A DNA stretch of 64,000 nt from Shimia sp047124445 (GCF_047124445.1 NZ_CP138921.1:2418001-2482000); one strand, 5' to 3'; shown: positions 34,049 to 43,175, counted from the stretch's first letter. Program-made: numbers and translations. Notes: generated from the letters alone by a model not told the origin.

Positions 34049-34150
34049 AGATCGCTCCCCTCGCGCTTGATTTAAGGATGCCTCCGGCGGGGATAACTCG
34101 GCCGCGATAACTTGTCGGGCCACACATATCCTCGCCGAAGGCGAACTCGG

Positions 34151-35476
34151 TCAATGACCGCTGTCATCTGCCGCAATAAGCTTGCGGCGCAGCCAGCCGG
34201 AGAACCAATCCATCACCATCACCATCAAGATGATCAGCACGATGTAGTAGGTCACCTCTTCCCAGTCTTTCTGGGTGATCATGGCCTGTGTCAGCATCAA
34301 ACCAATGCCGCCCCCCGTGATGGCGCCGATGATGGTCGCACTGCGGGTATTGGATTCCAGATAGTAAAGGATTTGGCTCAACAGGATCGGCGTAATTTGC
34401 GGGATGACGCCAAAGCGATAGCGTTGCACCGGCTTGGCCCCGGTCGATTGAATGCCTTCGATTTGCTTCTTGTCCACGTTTTCAAGCGCTTCAGAGAACA
34501 TTTTTCCAAAGCTGCCAGTGTCCGTGATCAGGATCGCCAGAGCGCCGGTCAGGGGGCCAGGGCCAAAGGCGCGTGCCAGTACAATGGTCCAGATCAACGC
34601 ATCCACACCGCGAAAAAAGTCAAAGAACCGACGTGTGACTTGGCGCACCACCATAAACGGCGAGAAGTTCTTCGCCGCCATAAAAGCCAGTGGCAATGCC
34701 ACCATCGCGGCGCCCATTGTGCCAAGGAAGGCCATCAAGATGGTTTCAAAGATCGCCCAGGCCACATCCTGATGCCGCCACATCTTGTTGGTCCAGAAAT
34801 CCTGCCAGATTTCGGCATGCTCGCCGCCCAGCGCGCGCGACATCACTTCGCCAACGCTCAGGCCGGAATACGAGCTGTCCAGTGTGAAGAAGAACAGCTC
34901 CCAGCCGGAAAAGTAGCGGAACACTTCTGTCCGGTTGCGCGTGATGGTCAAGCGACCTGCGTCTGTAGTGATGGTCATCCGATTTTTAGATGCGTTGATC
35001 CACGATGGCGTTTCGTCAGTCGGCAAAACCGCCTGCACCCCTTTGGACCGGCTCGGCTGCGCCGTTACAATCCCATATTCCGGAATTGCATAGCTGACAA
35101 AGTTGTCCGCCCCAAAGGTCACAACGTGACCGTCTCCCAGATCAATGACCGTTTCGTTTTCGCCACGGGTCACCCACTCTGGTGACGCGCCCTCGGGATA
35201 GGTACCCTTGCGCTCACCTTCTATGGCGGCGCTGATCTCTCCTGTGCGATTGTCACGTGTGACGTGTGTCTTGTAGCTGTAACTGTCCGCCACCAACGCG
35301 CGGGCATTTTCCACCTCAAACCGCTGTGCCAGTCCCGGAATGTCAAAGGCAAAGAAAATGTAGGTCAGATAGGCGATCACAACGGCAGGCACGCCAAAGC
35401 TCATCAGCTTCTTACGATTGAACAGACGGTCCGTCTCGACCTTCAGCAGATCGGTTTCATTGGCAATGATGGTCAT
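34151..35476 (-). CDS. phnE2: Phosphonate ABC transporter permease with periplasmic insert
   Basis: A 441-residue permease of the PhnE family, longer than the usual 260-300 residues. One membrane helix (residues 27-44) is followed by a 150-residue soluble stretch, about 50-200, rich in beta-type sequence, before the canonical permease with EAA loop (SEALENVDKKQIEGIQSTGA). Several Roseobacter-type clusters carry a second, long PhnE. The stop of phnE1 overlaps its ATG (ATGA), so the two permeases are made together and probably form a heterodimer. Substrate is inferred from PhnD and the C-P lyase genes. Confidence 0.92.
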   Translation of the reverse strand: MTIIANETDLLKVETDRLFNRKKLMSFGVPAVVIAYLTYIFFAFDIPGLAQRFEVENARALVADSYSYKTHVTRDNRTGEISAAIEGERKGTYPEGASPEWVTRGENETVIDLGDGHVVTFGADNFVSYAIPEYGIVTAQPSRSKGVQAVLPTDETPSWINASKNRMTITTDAGRLTITRNRTEVFRYFSGWELFFFTLDSSYSGLSVGEVMSRALGGEHAEIWQDFWTNKMWRHQDVAWAIFETILMAFLGTMGAAMVALPLAFMAAKNFSPFMVVRQVTRRFFDFFRGVDALIWTIVLARAFGPGPLTGALAILITDTGSFGKMFSEALENVDKKQIEGIQSTGAKPVQRYRFGVIPQITPILLSQILYYLESNTRSATIIGAITGGGIGLMLTQAMITQKDWEEVTYYIVLIILMVMVMDWFSGWLRRKLIAADDSGH

Positions 35477-36345
35477 GACGCCACTTTCTGAGTTTTGCCG
35501 TGTGTCAGGCGCTCGCGCACCACGGAAGAGAGTTGATCGACTGCAACGATGGTCAGGAACAACAGCAAGAAAATTGCCATCGCGTCGTCATACTGACCTT
35601 TGCCCCAGCTCATGGCGTTGCGCAGTTCGTAGCCGATACCGCCTGCACCAACGAAGCCAAGGATCGCAGAGGCGCGGATGTTGATTTCAAAACGCAGCAG
35701 CGCGTAGCTGAAATAGTTCGGGGCCACCTGCGGGATCACGCCAAGCCACATCCGTTGAGCCCAGGAAGCCCCGACCGATTGTAGCCCCTCGACCGGCTTA
35801 AGGGAGGCATTCTCATTGACCTCCGAGAACAGCTTGCCCAGCGCGCCCGCTGTATGGAACGCAATGGCAATCACCGCAGGCACAGGCCCGCCGCCCATCA
35901 CAAAAATCAGCACCAGCGCAATCACGATCTCCGGCATCGCGCGCATGATGTCCATCACCCGGCGAAACAGCGGGATCAGCCGCGGCCACTTCGCCATGCC
36001 GCGCGTAGACAGCAACGACAGCAACATGCCCAGCATCGCCCCCAAAAGCGTGGAAGCAGCGGCAATATTTATTGTCTCGATCAACGATGGGAAATACGTC
36101 CAAAGATTGCCCGGCAATTCCGCAATCTTCTCAATCGCTTCGCTCAGCACCTCTTTGGGGAAATCAAAAAACCGGTGCAGCCCGTCCCAGAAACCGCCTG
36201 CGTTCCGGTCATCTGCAATCATGAAACCGGTGACCATTAACGCGATAAACACCACCAGGATGATGCCGTCCATCATCCGTTTGCGCCGCATCTGCGCCAA
36301 GTAGTCGGCGCGGATGTCCAAAACGCTTGAAGCCTGATCTGTCAT
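35473..36345 (-). CDS. phnE1: Phosphonate ABC transporter permease
   Basis: A 290-residue inner-membrane permease of the PhnE family. After a hydrophilic N-terminus come a first helix (GIILVVFIALMVTGFMI), a loop, and the transport domain with about five helices and the EAA-type motif SEVNENASLKPVEGLQSVGAS that contacts the ATPase PhnC. The start is the ATG after AAGGG; a longer frame crosses the terminator-like hairpin upstream and is rejected. It is 71 bp downstream of phnD. Confidence 0.94.
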   Translation of the reverse strand: MTDQASSVLDIRADYLAQMRRKRMMDGIILVVFIALMVTGFMIADDRNAGGFWDGLHRFFDFPKEVLSEAIEKIAELPGNLWTYFPSLIETINIAAASTLLGAMLGMLLSLLSTRGMAKWPRLIPLFRRVMDIMRAMPEIVIALVLIFVMGGGPVPAVIAIAFHTAGALGKLFSEVNENASLKPVEGLQSVGASWAQRMWLGVIPQVAPNYFSYALLRFEINIRASAILGFVGAGGIGYELRNAMSWGKGQYDDAMAIFLLLFLTIVAVDQLSSVVRERLTHGKTQKVAS

Positions 36346-36361
36346 GATCACCCTTTCATTC

Positions 36362-36395
36362 AAAAAACAGGCCCCGTAGAAACGAACGGGGCCTG
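36362..36395 (-). terminator. Hairpin with T tract between phnD and phnE1
   Basis: A 10-bp stem (CAGGCCCCGT/ACGGGGCCTG) with an 8-base loop is followed on the minus strand by TTTTTTG. It is a complete intrinsic terminator inside the phnC-D-E1-E2 operon, 22 bp after the phnD stop. It should let most transcripts end after phnD and protect the phnD message, giving excess binding protein over permease. Confidence 0.8.
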
Positions 36396-36416
36396 CCAAA
36401 ACCAAGTATTCTTGAC

Positions 36417-37319
36417 TTAGTTGGACTTCAGCTTGCGTGCCTCGATGATCACCTCATAGGCGTCATGGCCGATTGGCATCACACCTTTGGCCTCGCCAGA
36501 CAGCACGCCATAGGCGCAATCTGGATCAATCGACGGCAAGGACGCCATCAACGCAGTGAACTTGACTTTCACGTCCTCTGGCAGCGCTTTGCGCAGCACG
36601 ATTGGGCCTTCAGGGATTGGCTTGGACTGCCAGATTTTAACCAGCTCGTTCATGTCCACAAGACCCGCATCAACCGCACGACGCAGCGCGCCGGAGTTGT
36701 AGCCGTCTTCCCACTCGCCCAGACCGTCAGCCCAGGTCACACCGCCGTCAAAGTCGCCGTTGTTCACGCCAACAATTGTCTGCTCGTGGCCGCCAGAGAA
36801 CTTTACTTCGCCGAAGTAATCGCCAGAGGTCATGGTCGCGCCGGTGGCTTCAGGAATTTCGATGGACGGGATCAGGAAGCCGGAAGTGGAGTTCGGATCA
36901 CCAAAGCCAAAGGTCTTGCCTTTCATGTCTTCCAGCGAGGCGATGCCGCTGTCTTTGCGGGCAAAACCGATGGAGTAGTAGCCGTAGCCGCCGTCCACAT
37001 TTACTTTCACCAGGATCGGCTCAACCGCTTCCGGGTCGGACAGATAGGTTTTGGCGTAGCCGGATGCGCCAAGCCAAGCCATGTCGATGGTACCGCCCAG
37101 CAAGCCCTGGATCACGCCGTTGTAGTCCGCCGGGGCGAAGAGTTTGGTTGGAACACCCAACACTTCCTCAGTCTTTGCACGCAGGCACTCGTTGTTGTTC
37201 AGACGGTCCTGAGCGTTTTCGCCGCCCAACAGGCCAATGCGGAATTCGCTGATTTCTTCTGCCACAACAGGTGTTGTCAGAGCAGTGGTTGCCAGTACGG
37301 CAGCGAGCAGTTTTTTCAT
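36417..37319 (-). CDS. phnD: Phosphonate ABC transporter substrate-binding protein
   Basis: A 300-residue periplasmic protein with a signal peptide (MKKLLAAVLATTALTTPVVA, cleavage before EEIS). Two-lobed PhnD features are present: FRIGLLGGENAQDRL at the N-terminus, GTIDMAWLGASGYAKTY, and the phosphonate-contacting FGFGDPNSTSGFLIPS. It captures alkylphosphonates such as 2-aminoethylphosphonate in the periplasm and hands them to PhnE. A GGAGAG ribosome site precedes the ATG. It lies 57 bp after phnC in the same operon and is followed by a terminator-like hairpin. Confidence 0.95.
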   Translation of the reverse strand: MKKLLAAVLATTALTTPVVAEEISEFRIGLLGGENAQDRLNNNECLRAKTEEVLGVPTKLFAPADYNGVIQGLLGGTIDMAWLGASGYAKTYLSDPEAVEPILVKVNVDGGYGYYSIGFARKDSGIASLEDMKGKTFGFGDPNSTSGFLIPSIEIPEATGATMTSGDYFGEVKFSGGHEQTIVGVNNGDFDGGVTWADGLGEWEDGYNSGALRRAVDAGLVDMNELVKIWQSKPIPEGPIVLRKALPEDVKVKFTALMASLPSIDPDCAYGVLSGEAKGVMPIGHDAYEVIIEARKLKSN

Positions 37320-37376
37320 CGTGTCTCTCCAGTTGGTAAAACCCCACGCAGTTCGCGGCGTGGAGCATGATGAAAG

Positions 37377-38195
37377 TCAGGCAAGTTCGAGTTGGGCGCG
37401 CTCTTTGGCGGTGCGGTCCAGCGTCTCGATCTCAGTCGAGGTGGCCGCTTCGCTAAAGGAGGCATCTGCGCCGTAAATGTCGCGTGCCACACCAGTGGTC
37501 AGCTGCGCTGGGGTTCCGTCAAAGACGATCCGCCCATCGCGCATGCCGATCACGCGGTCGCAATAGCGGCGCGCGGTGTCCAGCGTGTGCAGATTGGCAA
37601 TGACCATGCGGCCGTCTTCTTCGTGAATTTGGCGCAGCGATTGCATCACCACCTGCGCGTTCATCGGATCAAGAGAGGCAATAGGTTCATCTGCCAAGAT
37701 AATCTTTGGATCCTGCATCAAAGCCCGCGCAATGGCGACGCGTTGTTGTTGGCCGCCGGAAAGCGCTTCGGCGCGTTTGGCGGCATGTTCAGCAATGCCC
37801 AGACGATCGAGAATATCAATCGCGCGGTGGATGTCCTCATTGGGGAACAGGTTGAACATCGTCGCCACTGTGCTGCGGCGATTCAGCGTGCCATGCAGCA
37901 CGTTGCTAACCACATCCATCCGCGGCACAAGATTGAACTGCTGAAAAATCATTGCGCATTCGCTTTGCCAGCGACGCTTGTCACTGCCTTTAAGCGCGGT
38001 GATGTCACGACCATCAAACATGATCTGACCAGAGGACGCCTCTGTCAGACAATTCAACATGCGTAACAACGTGGACTTACCCGCGCCTGATCGCCCAATG
38101 ATGCCAATCATGGCGGGGCGATCCACCGCGATATTGGCCGCATCAACGGCCACGTTTGGACCAAAGGCCTTCGTTAGTTTTTCAATTCGCAGCAC
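37377..38195 (-). CDS. phnC: Phosphonate ABC transporter ATP-binding protein
   Basis: A 272-residue ABC ATPase that energises phosphonate uptake. Walker A is IGRSGAGKSTLLRMLN, the signature LSGGQQQRVAIARALM, Walker B IILADEPIASLDP, and the switch His in VIANLHTLDTARRY. The LTKAFGPNVAVDAANIAV start is typical of PhnC. It begins at GTG with a GGGGATGAG ribosome site. It is the first gene of the phnC-D-E1-E2 operon; its promoter must lie in the 280 bp up to tRNA-Met, where no convincing PHO box could be read by eye. Confidence 0.95.
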   Translation of the reverse strand: MLRIEKLTKAFGPNVAVDAANIAVDRPAMIGIIGRSGAGKSTLLRMLNCLTEASSGQIMFDGRDITALKGSDKRRWQSECAMIFQQFNLVPRMDVVSNVLHGTLNRRSTVATMFNLFPNEDIHRAIDILDRLGIAEHAAKRAEALSGGQQQRVAIARALMQDPKIILADEPIASLDPMNAQVVMQSLRQIHEEDGRMVIANLHTLDTARRYCDRVIGMRDGRIVFDGTPAQLTTGVARDIYGADASFSEAATSTEIETLDRTAKERAQLELA

Positions 38196-38474
38196 AACTC
38201 ATCCCCGCGTCGTTTCTGTGCGGAGCGCTAAAGGATGAATTCAAAGCTGAATTGTCGTTTTGATGAAGAATTCGTAACGGCCCTGCTTTCTGCCACTCAT
38301 TTCGTTACAGGGCCTTCAATCCAGAGGTTTCGCCAGCGCAGTCAAATCTGGAGAACCGCACTGCATTCAAATCCATTTCGGCATCGAAGTTAGAGATTCA
38401 AAAAAAGCTGCACATTCGGTGCGATTTCTCTCTTGACCCCACCTCAGGAAGGGCCTAAATCGCACTCCACTTAC

Positions 38475-38551
38475 GGCGGTATAGCTCAGTTGGTTAGAGC
38501 AGCGGAATCATAATCCGCGTGTCCGGGGTTCAAGTCCCTGTACCGCCACCA
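38475..38551 (+). tRNA. tRNA-Met (CAT anticodon)
   Basis: A complete 77-nt tRNA: acceptor stem GGCGGTA/TACCGCC, discriminator A, encoded CCA, D arm GCTCAGTTGGTTAGAGC, anticodon stem GCGGA/TCCGC with loop ATCATAA (anticodon CAT), variable loop, and T arm CGGGGTTCAAGTCCCTG. The 5' base pair is G-C, so it is not an initiator. A CAT anticodon could also mean the lysidine-modified isoleucine tRNA, but the acceptor and stem sequences resemble elongator Met tRNAs of this group. Confidence 0.9.
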
Positions 38552-38559
38552 AGAATTCC

Positions 38560-38596
38560 AAAGCCCGGATGGACCGCCATCCGGGCTTTACTTTTT
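38560..38596 (+). terminator. Intrinsic terminator of tRNA-Met
   Basis: A 13-bp perfect stem (AAAGCCCGGATGG/CCATCCGGGCTTT) with ACCG loop is followed by ACTTTTT on the plus strand. Confidence 0.93.
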
Positions 38597-38667
38597 GGAC
38601 ATGAGCGCACGAAAAAAGGCGGCGGACATTTCTGCCTCACCGCCTGCCTATTTCTCACGAACCGCTC

Positions 38668-41600
38668 TCAGACTTTCGCCGACAGCATGGTTTCCAGCAT
38701 CATAGCACTCTTGCGTACGCCCTCCGCGGCTTCCTCACGCACAATGCCATAGCCGCGAATTTCCTTCGGCGCCGTCAAAAGCGCCCAGCACGTGTCGCGG
38801 TCCTTTTCGCTGTATCCGCGCTCGACGAGATCCAATACGCACTCAAACCACTCAAGCAGCTCGCGATCCAGCTTTCGGTCTGCGCTGAAACGGAACGGAT
38901 CCAGAAACGACCCACGCAACCCACGCGCCTTGGAAAGCGCCCCCAACAGGGGCTGCATCCATGGCCCCAGCTTGACCTTTTTGGAACGCCCCTGTGCATC
39001 ACGGCCCAAAGGCAACATCGGAGGCGCCATATGGTAATTCACTTTGAAGTCGCCTTCGAATTCCTCATTCAAGCGCTCGGCAAACGCTGCACCCATATGC
39101 AGGCGTGCGACTTCGTATTCGTCTTTGTAGGCCATGAGCTTGAACAGTGACTTTGCCGCTTCGATCAGCAGATCCCCAGGCAGCACTTGTGCCAGTTTCT
39201 TCATGCGGGCCTCAAACCGCGCGGCATATTTGGCATTTTGGTAGTCGGCCAAAAACGCAACCCGCTTGGCAATCACGTCGTCCGCCGTTTCCGCAACGCG
39301 GGGCTTTTCCAGCGGGATGGCCTCCGGATCATGTGCCAAAACACGGCCAATATCGAAGGCTTTGGCGTTTTTCTCCACGGCGACGCCGTTAAGCAGGATT
39401 GCCTGCTTCAAAGCCACTTCACTCACTGGCACCAATCCCCGCTGATACGCAAACCCAAGCATCATCACGTTGGCAAACACGCTGTCGCCCATGACCTTCT
39501 CAGCCATCTTGTTCGCATCCAGCGCGCGCACATTGTTGGTGCCCACAGCCTTACGAATGACCTCTTCCCGCACGCCCACTTTCAGGTCTGCGTCCCGATT
39601 CAGGACCAGATCACCGGTTGGCATCTCCGCCGTATTGAGCACCACTTGCGCGCCTTTGCGATAGTGGGCACTGGCTTTGGGCGCAGAGCTCACCACCACA
39701 TCGCAGCCAATAACCGCATCTGCCGCGCCACTCTCGATACGCACCTGATTGACCGCTGCAGGGCTGGTTCCGAGACGGATATAGCTCAACACTGTGCCAA
39801 ATTTCTGCGCGAAACCTGTGAAGTCGAGCACCGAACTGCCCAGCCCTTCCAGATGCGCTGCCATGGTGATCAAAGCGCCGACGGTCACAACCCCTGTGCC
39901 GCCTACACCGGTCACCAGAAGGTCAAATGGCTTGTCTAGCGCGGGCAGGCTGGGCGCGGGCACCTTTTCCAACAAGCCAGCCACATCGACATTCGCGCCG
40001 TCCTTTTTGCGCCGCTTTGCGCCGGACACGGTCACAAAGCTCGGGCAGAACCCATCCACGCAGGAATAGTCCTTGTTGCATGTGCTCAGGTTGATCTTCC
40101 GCTTACGCCCAAACTCGGTCTCAACCGGCTCCACGCTCAGACAGTTGGACGCCTTGGAGCAATCGCCACAGCCCTCACAGACCAACTCGTTGATAAAGGC
40201 AAACGTATCGGGGTCTTCCATCTTCCCGCGTTTACGGCGGCGGCGTTTTTCCGTGGCGCAGGTTTGTTCGTAGATCAGCAAAGTCACGCCTTCGATGTCG
40301 CGCAGTTCGCGCTGCACCGGATCCATGTCTTTACGATCGTGGAAGGACGTGTCTGGCGGAAAATCTGCTTTGGAAAACTTGGAAATGTCGTCACTGACCA
40401 AGGCAATGCGGGCCACACCTTCGGCGCGCGCGTTCCAGGCGATACCATGTACCGACACCGGGCCATCCACCGGCTGGCCACCGGTCATGGCAACCGCGTC
40501 ATTGAACAACACCTTGTAGGTGATGTTGGCTTTGGCGGCGACTGCCTGTCGGATCGCCAGCGACCCCGAGTGATACCAGGTACCTTCTCCGAGGTTCTGG
40601 AAGATATGCTTATTGCCATTGTACTTTTGGGCCACAGCCACAGGCACGCCTTCACCGCCCATCTGGGCATAGCCGCCGGTGTCACGGTTCATCCAACTGG
40701 CCATCACGTGGCAACCAATGCCGCTCATGGCTTTAGAGCCATCCGGCAATTTGGTGGACGTATTGTGGGGGCAGCCGGAGCAGAAATACGGTGTGCGATT
40801 TGCTCCCGAAACATTCAACACAGGCGGCTTTTCCTCGGTTAGCGATGCGGCCTTCTCAAGCAGATCCTCATCTGGGAAGAGCCGCGCCAGACGTTCCGCC
40901 ACCACAGGCACCAGCATCTTTGGAGAGAGTTCGCCAGTCCAAGGCAAAAGCGGGTCGCCAACGGCGCGGTGTTTGCCAACCATCTTCTCCGGCTTATCGC
41001 CCGGCCAATCATAAAAGTACTCTTTGAATTGGCTCTCGATAATGCCGCGTTTTTCCTCGACAACCAGTACTTCGGTCTTGCCGCGCACAAATGCCAGCGC
41101 GTCGCGGCGGGCAAGAGGCCAGACCATGCCAACCTTGTAGATGTCGATGCCAAGGCGGCGACAAGCTGCTTCACCCAATCCCAACAGGCGCAAAGCTTCC
41201 ATCAAGTCCAGATGGCCCTTGCCGGTGGTTACAAACCCGAACGTCGCTTCCGGAATGTCATAGATACTCTGGTCAATTGGGTTCGCTTCAACAAAAGCTT
41301 CGACGGCACGCAGTTTATGACCGATGCGAGTTTCAATCTCAGGGCTGGGCAGATCGCTCGGACGCACGTGTACGCCCCCCGCCGGCATGTCGAAATCTGG
41401 CGTTACGAACTTGCGATCGGCTTGCAACTCCACAGAGCGGCCAGACTCCACCGTTTCCGAGATCGCCTTGAAGCCCACCCAAGTGCCACTAAACCGGCTA
41501 AGCGCGATACCGTATTCGCCAAAAGCGAGGTATTCGTCCACGCTCGCCGGGTTCAGTGTCGGCATGAACCAAGACATAAAGGCCACATCCGATTGATGCG

Positions 41601-42081
41601 GCATCGAGGAGCTGACACATCCGTGGTCGTCACCCGCCACAACCAGCACACCGCCTTTGGGGGAGGAACCATAGGCATTGCCGTGTTTGAGCGCGTCGCC
41701 AGAGCGATCAACGCCCGGGCCTTTGCCGTACCACATAGAGAACAGCCCCTCGACGTCGCAATTCGGGTCCAGCGTGGCTTGCTGGGCTCCCAAAACAGCT
41801 GTGGCGCCAAGGTCTTCGTTCACGGCGGGCATGAAGGTGATGTTTTGTTCTTTGGTGCGATTGCGCTCCCGCCAGAACTCCAAATCCAACCCGCCCAGAG
41901 GAGAGCCACGATACCCGGACACGAAGCCGCCGGTGTTGAGCCCGGCCTCGCGGTCCCGCCGCGCCTGATCGAACATGATCCGCACAAGGGCTTGCGTGCC
42001 GGTCAGAAACACTCGCCCCTCTGTTTGGTCATACCGATCTGATAGGGCATAGCTTTGAAAATCGTGGCTGGCTTGGGTCAT
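38668..42081 (-). CDS. Indolepyruvate ferredoxin oxidoreductase, fused subunits
   Basis: A 1137-residue 2-oxoacid:ferredoxin oxidoreductase that oxidatively decarboxylates aryl-pyruvates, or branched-chain 2-oxoacids, to acyl-CoA with reduction of ferredoxin. The fusion holds the pyrimidine and TPP domains (CSGCPHNTSTKLPDGSKAM, GIGCHVMASWM, MGGEGVP), a Cys-rich cluster region (VCEGCGDCSKASNCLS, then CNKDYSCVDGFCPSF), and the gamma domain (LLVTGVGGTGVVTVGALI). A GGAGGAG ribosome site precedes the start. It is divergent from an Lrp-type regulator (127-bp gap), which likely controls it in response to amino acids. Confidence 0.93.
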   Translation of the reverse strand: MTQASHDFQSYALSDRYDQTEGRVFLTGTQALVRIMFDQARRDREAGLNTGGFVSGYRGSPLGGLDLEFWRERNRTKEQNITFMPAVNEDLGATAVLGAQQATLDPNCDVEGLFSMWYGKGPGVDRSGDALKHGNAYGSSPKGGVLVVAGDDHGCVSSSMPHQSDVAFMSWFMPTLNPASVDEYLAFGEYGIALSRFSGTWVGFKAISETVESGRSVELQADRKFVTPDFDMPAGGVHVRPSDLPSPEIETRIGHKLRAVEAFVEANPIDQSIYDIPEATFGFVTTGKGHLDLMEALRLLGLGEAACRRLGIDIYKVGMVWPLARRDALAFVRGKTEVLVVEEKRGIIESQFKEYFYDWPGDKPEKMVGKHRAVGDPLLPWTGELSPKMLVPVVAERLARLFPDEDLLEKAASLTEEKPPVLNVSGANRTPYFCSGCPHNTSTKLPDGSKAMSGIGCHVMASWMNRDTGGYAQMGGEGVPVAVAQKYNGNKHIFQNLGEGTWYHSGSLAIRQAVAAKANITYKVLFNDAVAMTGGQPVDGPVSVHGIAWNARAEGVARIALVSDDISKFSKADFPPDTSFHDRKDMDPVQRELRDIEGVTLLIYEQTCATEKRRRRKRGKMEDPDTFAFINELVCEGCGDCSKASNCLSVEPVETEFGRKRKINLSTCNKDYSCVDGFCPSFVTVSGAKRRKKDGANVDVAGLLEKVPAPSLPALDKPFDLLVTGVGGTGVVTVGALITMAAHLEGLGSSVLDFTGFAQKFGTVLSYIRLGTSPAAVNQVRIESGAADAVIGCDVVVSSAPKASAHYRKGAQVVLNTAEMPTGDLVLNRDADLKVGVREEVIRKAVGTNNVRALDANKMAEKVMGDSVFANVMMLGFAYQRGLVPVSEVALKQAILLNGVAVEKNAKAFDIGRVLAHDPEAIPLEKPRVAETADDVIAKRVAFLADYQNAKYAARFEARMKKLAQVLPGDLLIEAAKSLFKLMAYKDEYEVARLHMGAAFAERLNEEFEGDFKVNYHMAPPMLPLGRDAQGRSKKVKLGPWMQPLLGALSKARGLRGSFLDPFRFSADRKLDRELLEWFECVLDLVERGYSEKDRDTCWALLTAPKEIRGYGIVREEAAEGVRKSAMMLETMLSAKV

Positions 42082-42208
42082 CGCGCGCTCCTCCTGAATT
42101 GTGGTATTTTCTCACAAGACAGGCGGTTTTCCGTTTCAGTTCCCCTGGATTTCGCCCACGCACCGAATTACTGTTTCATATTGAGGCGGAAAAACGGAAC
42201 CGAATGCC

Positions 42209-42649
42209 ATGAATCTCGATTCGAAAGATCGCAAACTGCTCGCCCTGTTGGAAAAGGATTGCCGCCTATCCAACGCGGATTTGGCAGTCGAAGTGGGCAT
42301 GTCGACCTCCGCATGCTGGCGCCGCATTCGTGCCTTTGAAGAGGCCGGGCTGATCGCAGGATATGGTGCGCGTCTCAGTCAGGAAAAGCTCGGCTTCACC
42401 TTCCACGCCATTGTCCATGTACAACTCACCCGCCACGATCCAGCGAACCTCAAACGCTTCATCGAAGCGGTGACCTCACGCGAGGAAATCCGCATGTGTT
42501 TTGCGACCACAGGCACGGCAGATTACCACATGCGGGTGCGCTGCACCGATATCGAGGCCTACAACCGCTTCCTCGAGGACTTCCTCTTCACCCTGCCTGC
42601 GGTAAGTTCGGCACAAACCAATGTTATCCTGCGCGATCTGAAGTCCTAA
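42209..42649 (+). CDS. Lrp/AsnC family transcriptional regulator
   Basis: A 146-residue leucine-responsive-type regulator. The N-terminal helix-turn-helix (LDSKDRKLLALLEKDCRLSN, then VGMSTSACWRRIRAFEEAGL) spans about residues 3-50. The C-terminal ligand/oligomerisation domain (alpha-beta sandwich, ATTGTADYHMRVRC) spans about 65-140. It is divergent from the indolepyruvate oxidoreductase, so it probably senses aromatic or branched-chain amino acids and controls that gene and itself (inference from position). The aroQ gene follows by 62 bp. Confidence 0.9.
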   Translation: MNLDSKDRKLLALLEKDCRLSNADLAVEVGMSTSACWRRIRAFEEAGLIAGYGARLSQEKLGFTFHAIVHVQLTRHDPANLKRFIEAVTSREEIRMCFATTGTADYHMRVRCTDIEAYNRFLEDFLFTLPAVSSAQTNVILRDLKS

Positions 42650-42711
42650 ATCTTGCTACTGCACCAGATTTCCGGCTAGCTCAAAACCGACAACAAAAGT
42701 GAGCCTCTGCC

Positions 42712-43149
42712 ATGAGCAAGACAATCTACATCCTGAACGGCCCGAACCTGAACCTTCTGGGGAAACGGCAGCCGGAGATTTATGGCCATGACACGCTCGC
42801 CGACGTAGAGGCCAACTGCGCGAAGGTTGGGCAGGAAAATGGACTGTCGGTGACGTTGATGCAGTCAAACCACGAAGGCGAAATTGTCGAGATGATCCAC
42901 GCGGCACGCGACAACGCCGCGGGCATCATTATCAACCCGGCCGCCTACAGCCACACCTCTGTGGCCATTCTGGATGCGCTTAACACCTTTGAAGGCCCAG
43001 TGCTGGAAGTGCACATCTCCAACATCCACAAACGCGAAGAATTTCGCCATCACAGCTTTGTCTCTGCGCGCGCGGAAGGCGTGATCGCCGGATGTGGCGT
43101 GAACGGTTATGCGCTTGCGATGCGCCATATGGGCACGTTGCTCAGCTAA
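42712..43149 (+). CDS. aroQ: Type II 3-dehydroquinate dehydratase
   Basis: A 145-residue class II dehydroquinase, third step of the shikimate pathway, forming 3-dehydroshikimate. The start ILNGPNLNLLGKRQPEIYG carries the catalytic Tyr24 in the mobile lid (RQPEIYG), NPAAYSHTS binds the substrate carboxylate, and VHISNIHKREEFRHHS contains the catalytic His near residue 101. The protein is the usual length and forms dodecamers in its family. It ends at a terminator shared with tex. Confidence 0.96.
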   Translation: MSKTIYILNGPNLNLLGKRQPEIYGHDTLADVEANCAKVGQENGLSVTLMQSNHEGEIVEMIHAARDNAAGIIINPAAYSHTSVAILDALNTFEGPVLEVHISNIHKREEFRHHSFVSARAEGVIAGCGVNGYALAMRHMGTLLS

Positions 43150-43175
43150 GCCAACCCCTCAAAACCCACGAAAAA

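Noticed and set aside
38196..38330. Possible PHO box upstream of phnC (CTGTAAC on the minus strand)
   Set aside because: Only one half of the expected 18-bp box fits; the second half does not match, so phosphate-regulator binding cannot be claimed by eye.
25489..38551. Phosphonate block as a genomic island integrated at tRNA-Met
   Set aside because: The genes lie on the 5' side of the tRNA, there is no integrase, no direct repeat of the tRNA 3' end was seen, and base composition matches the surroundings.
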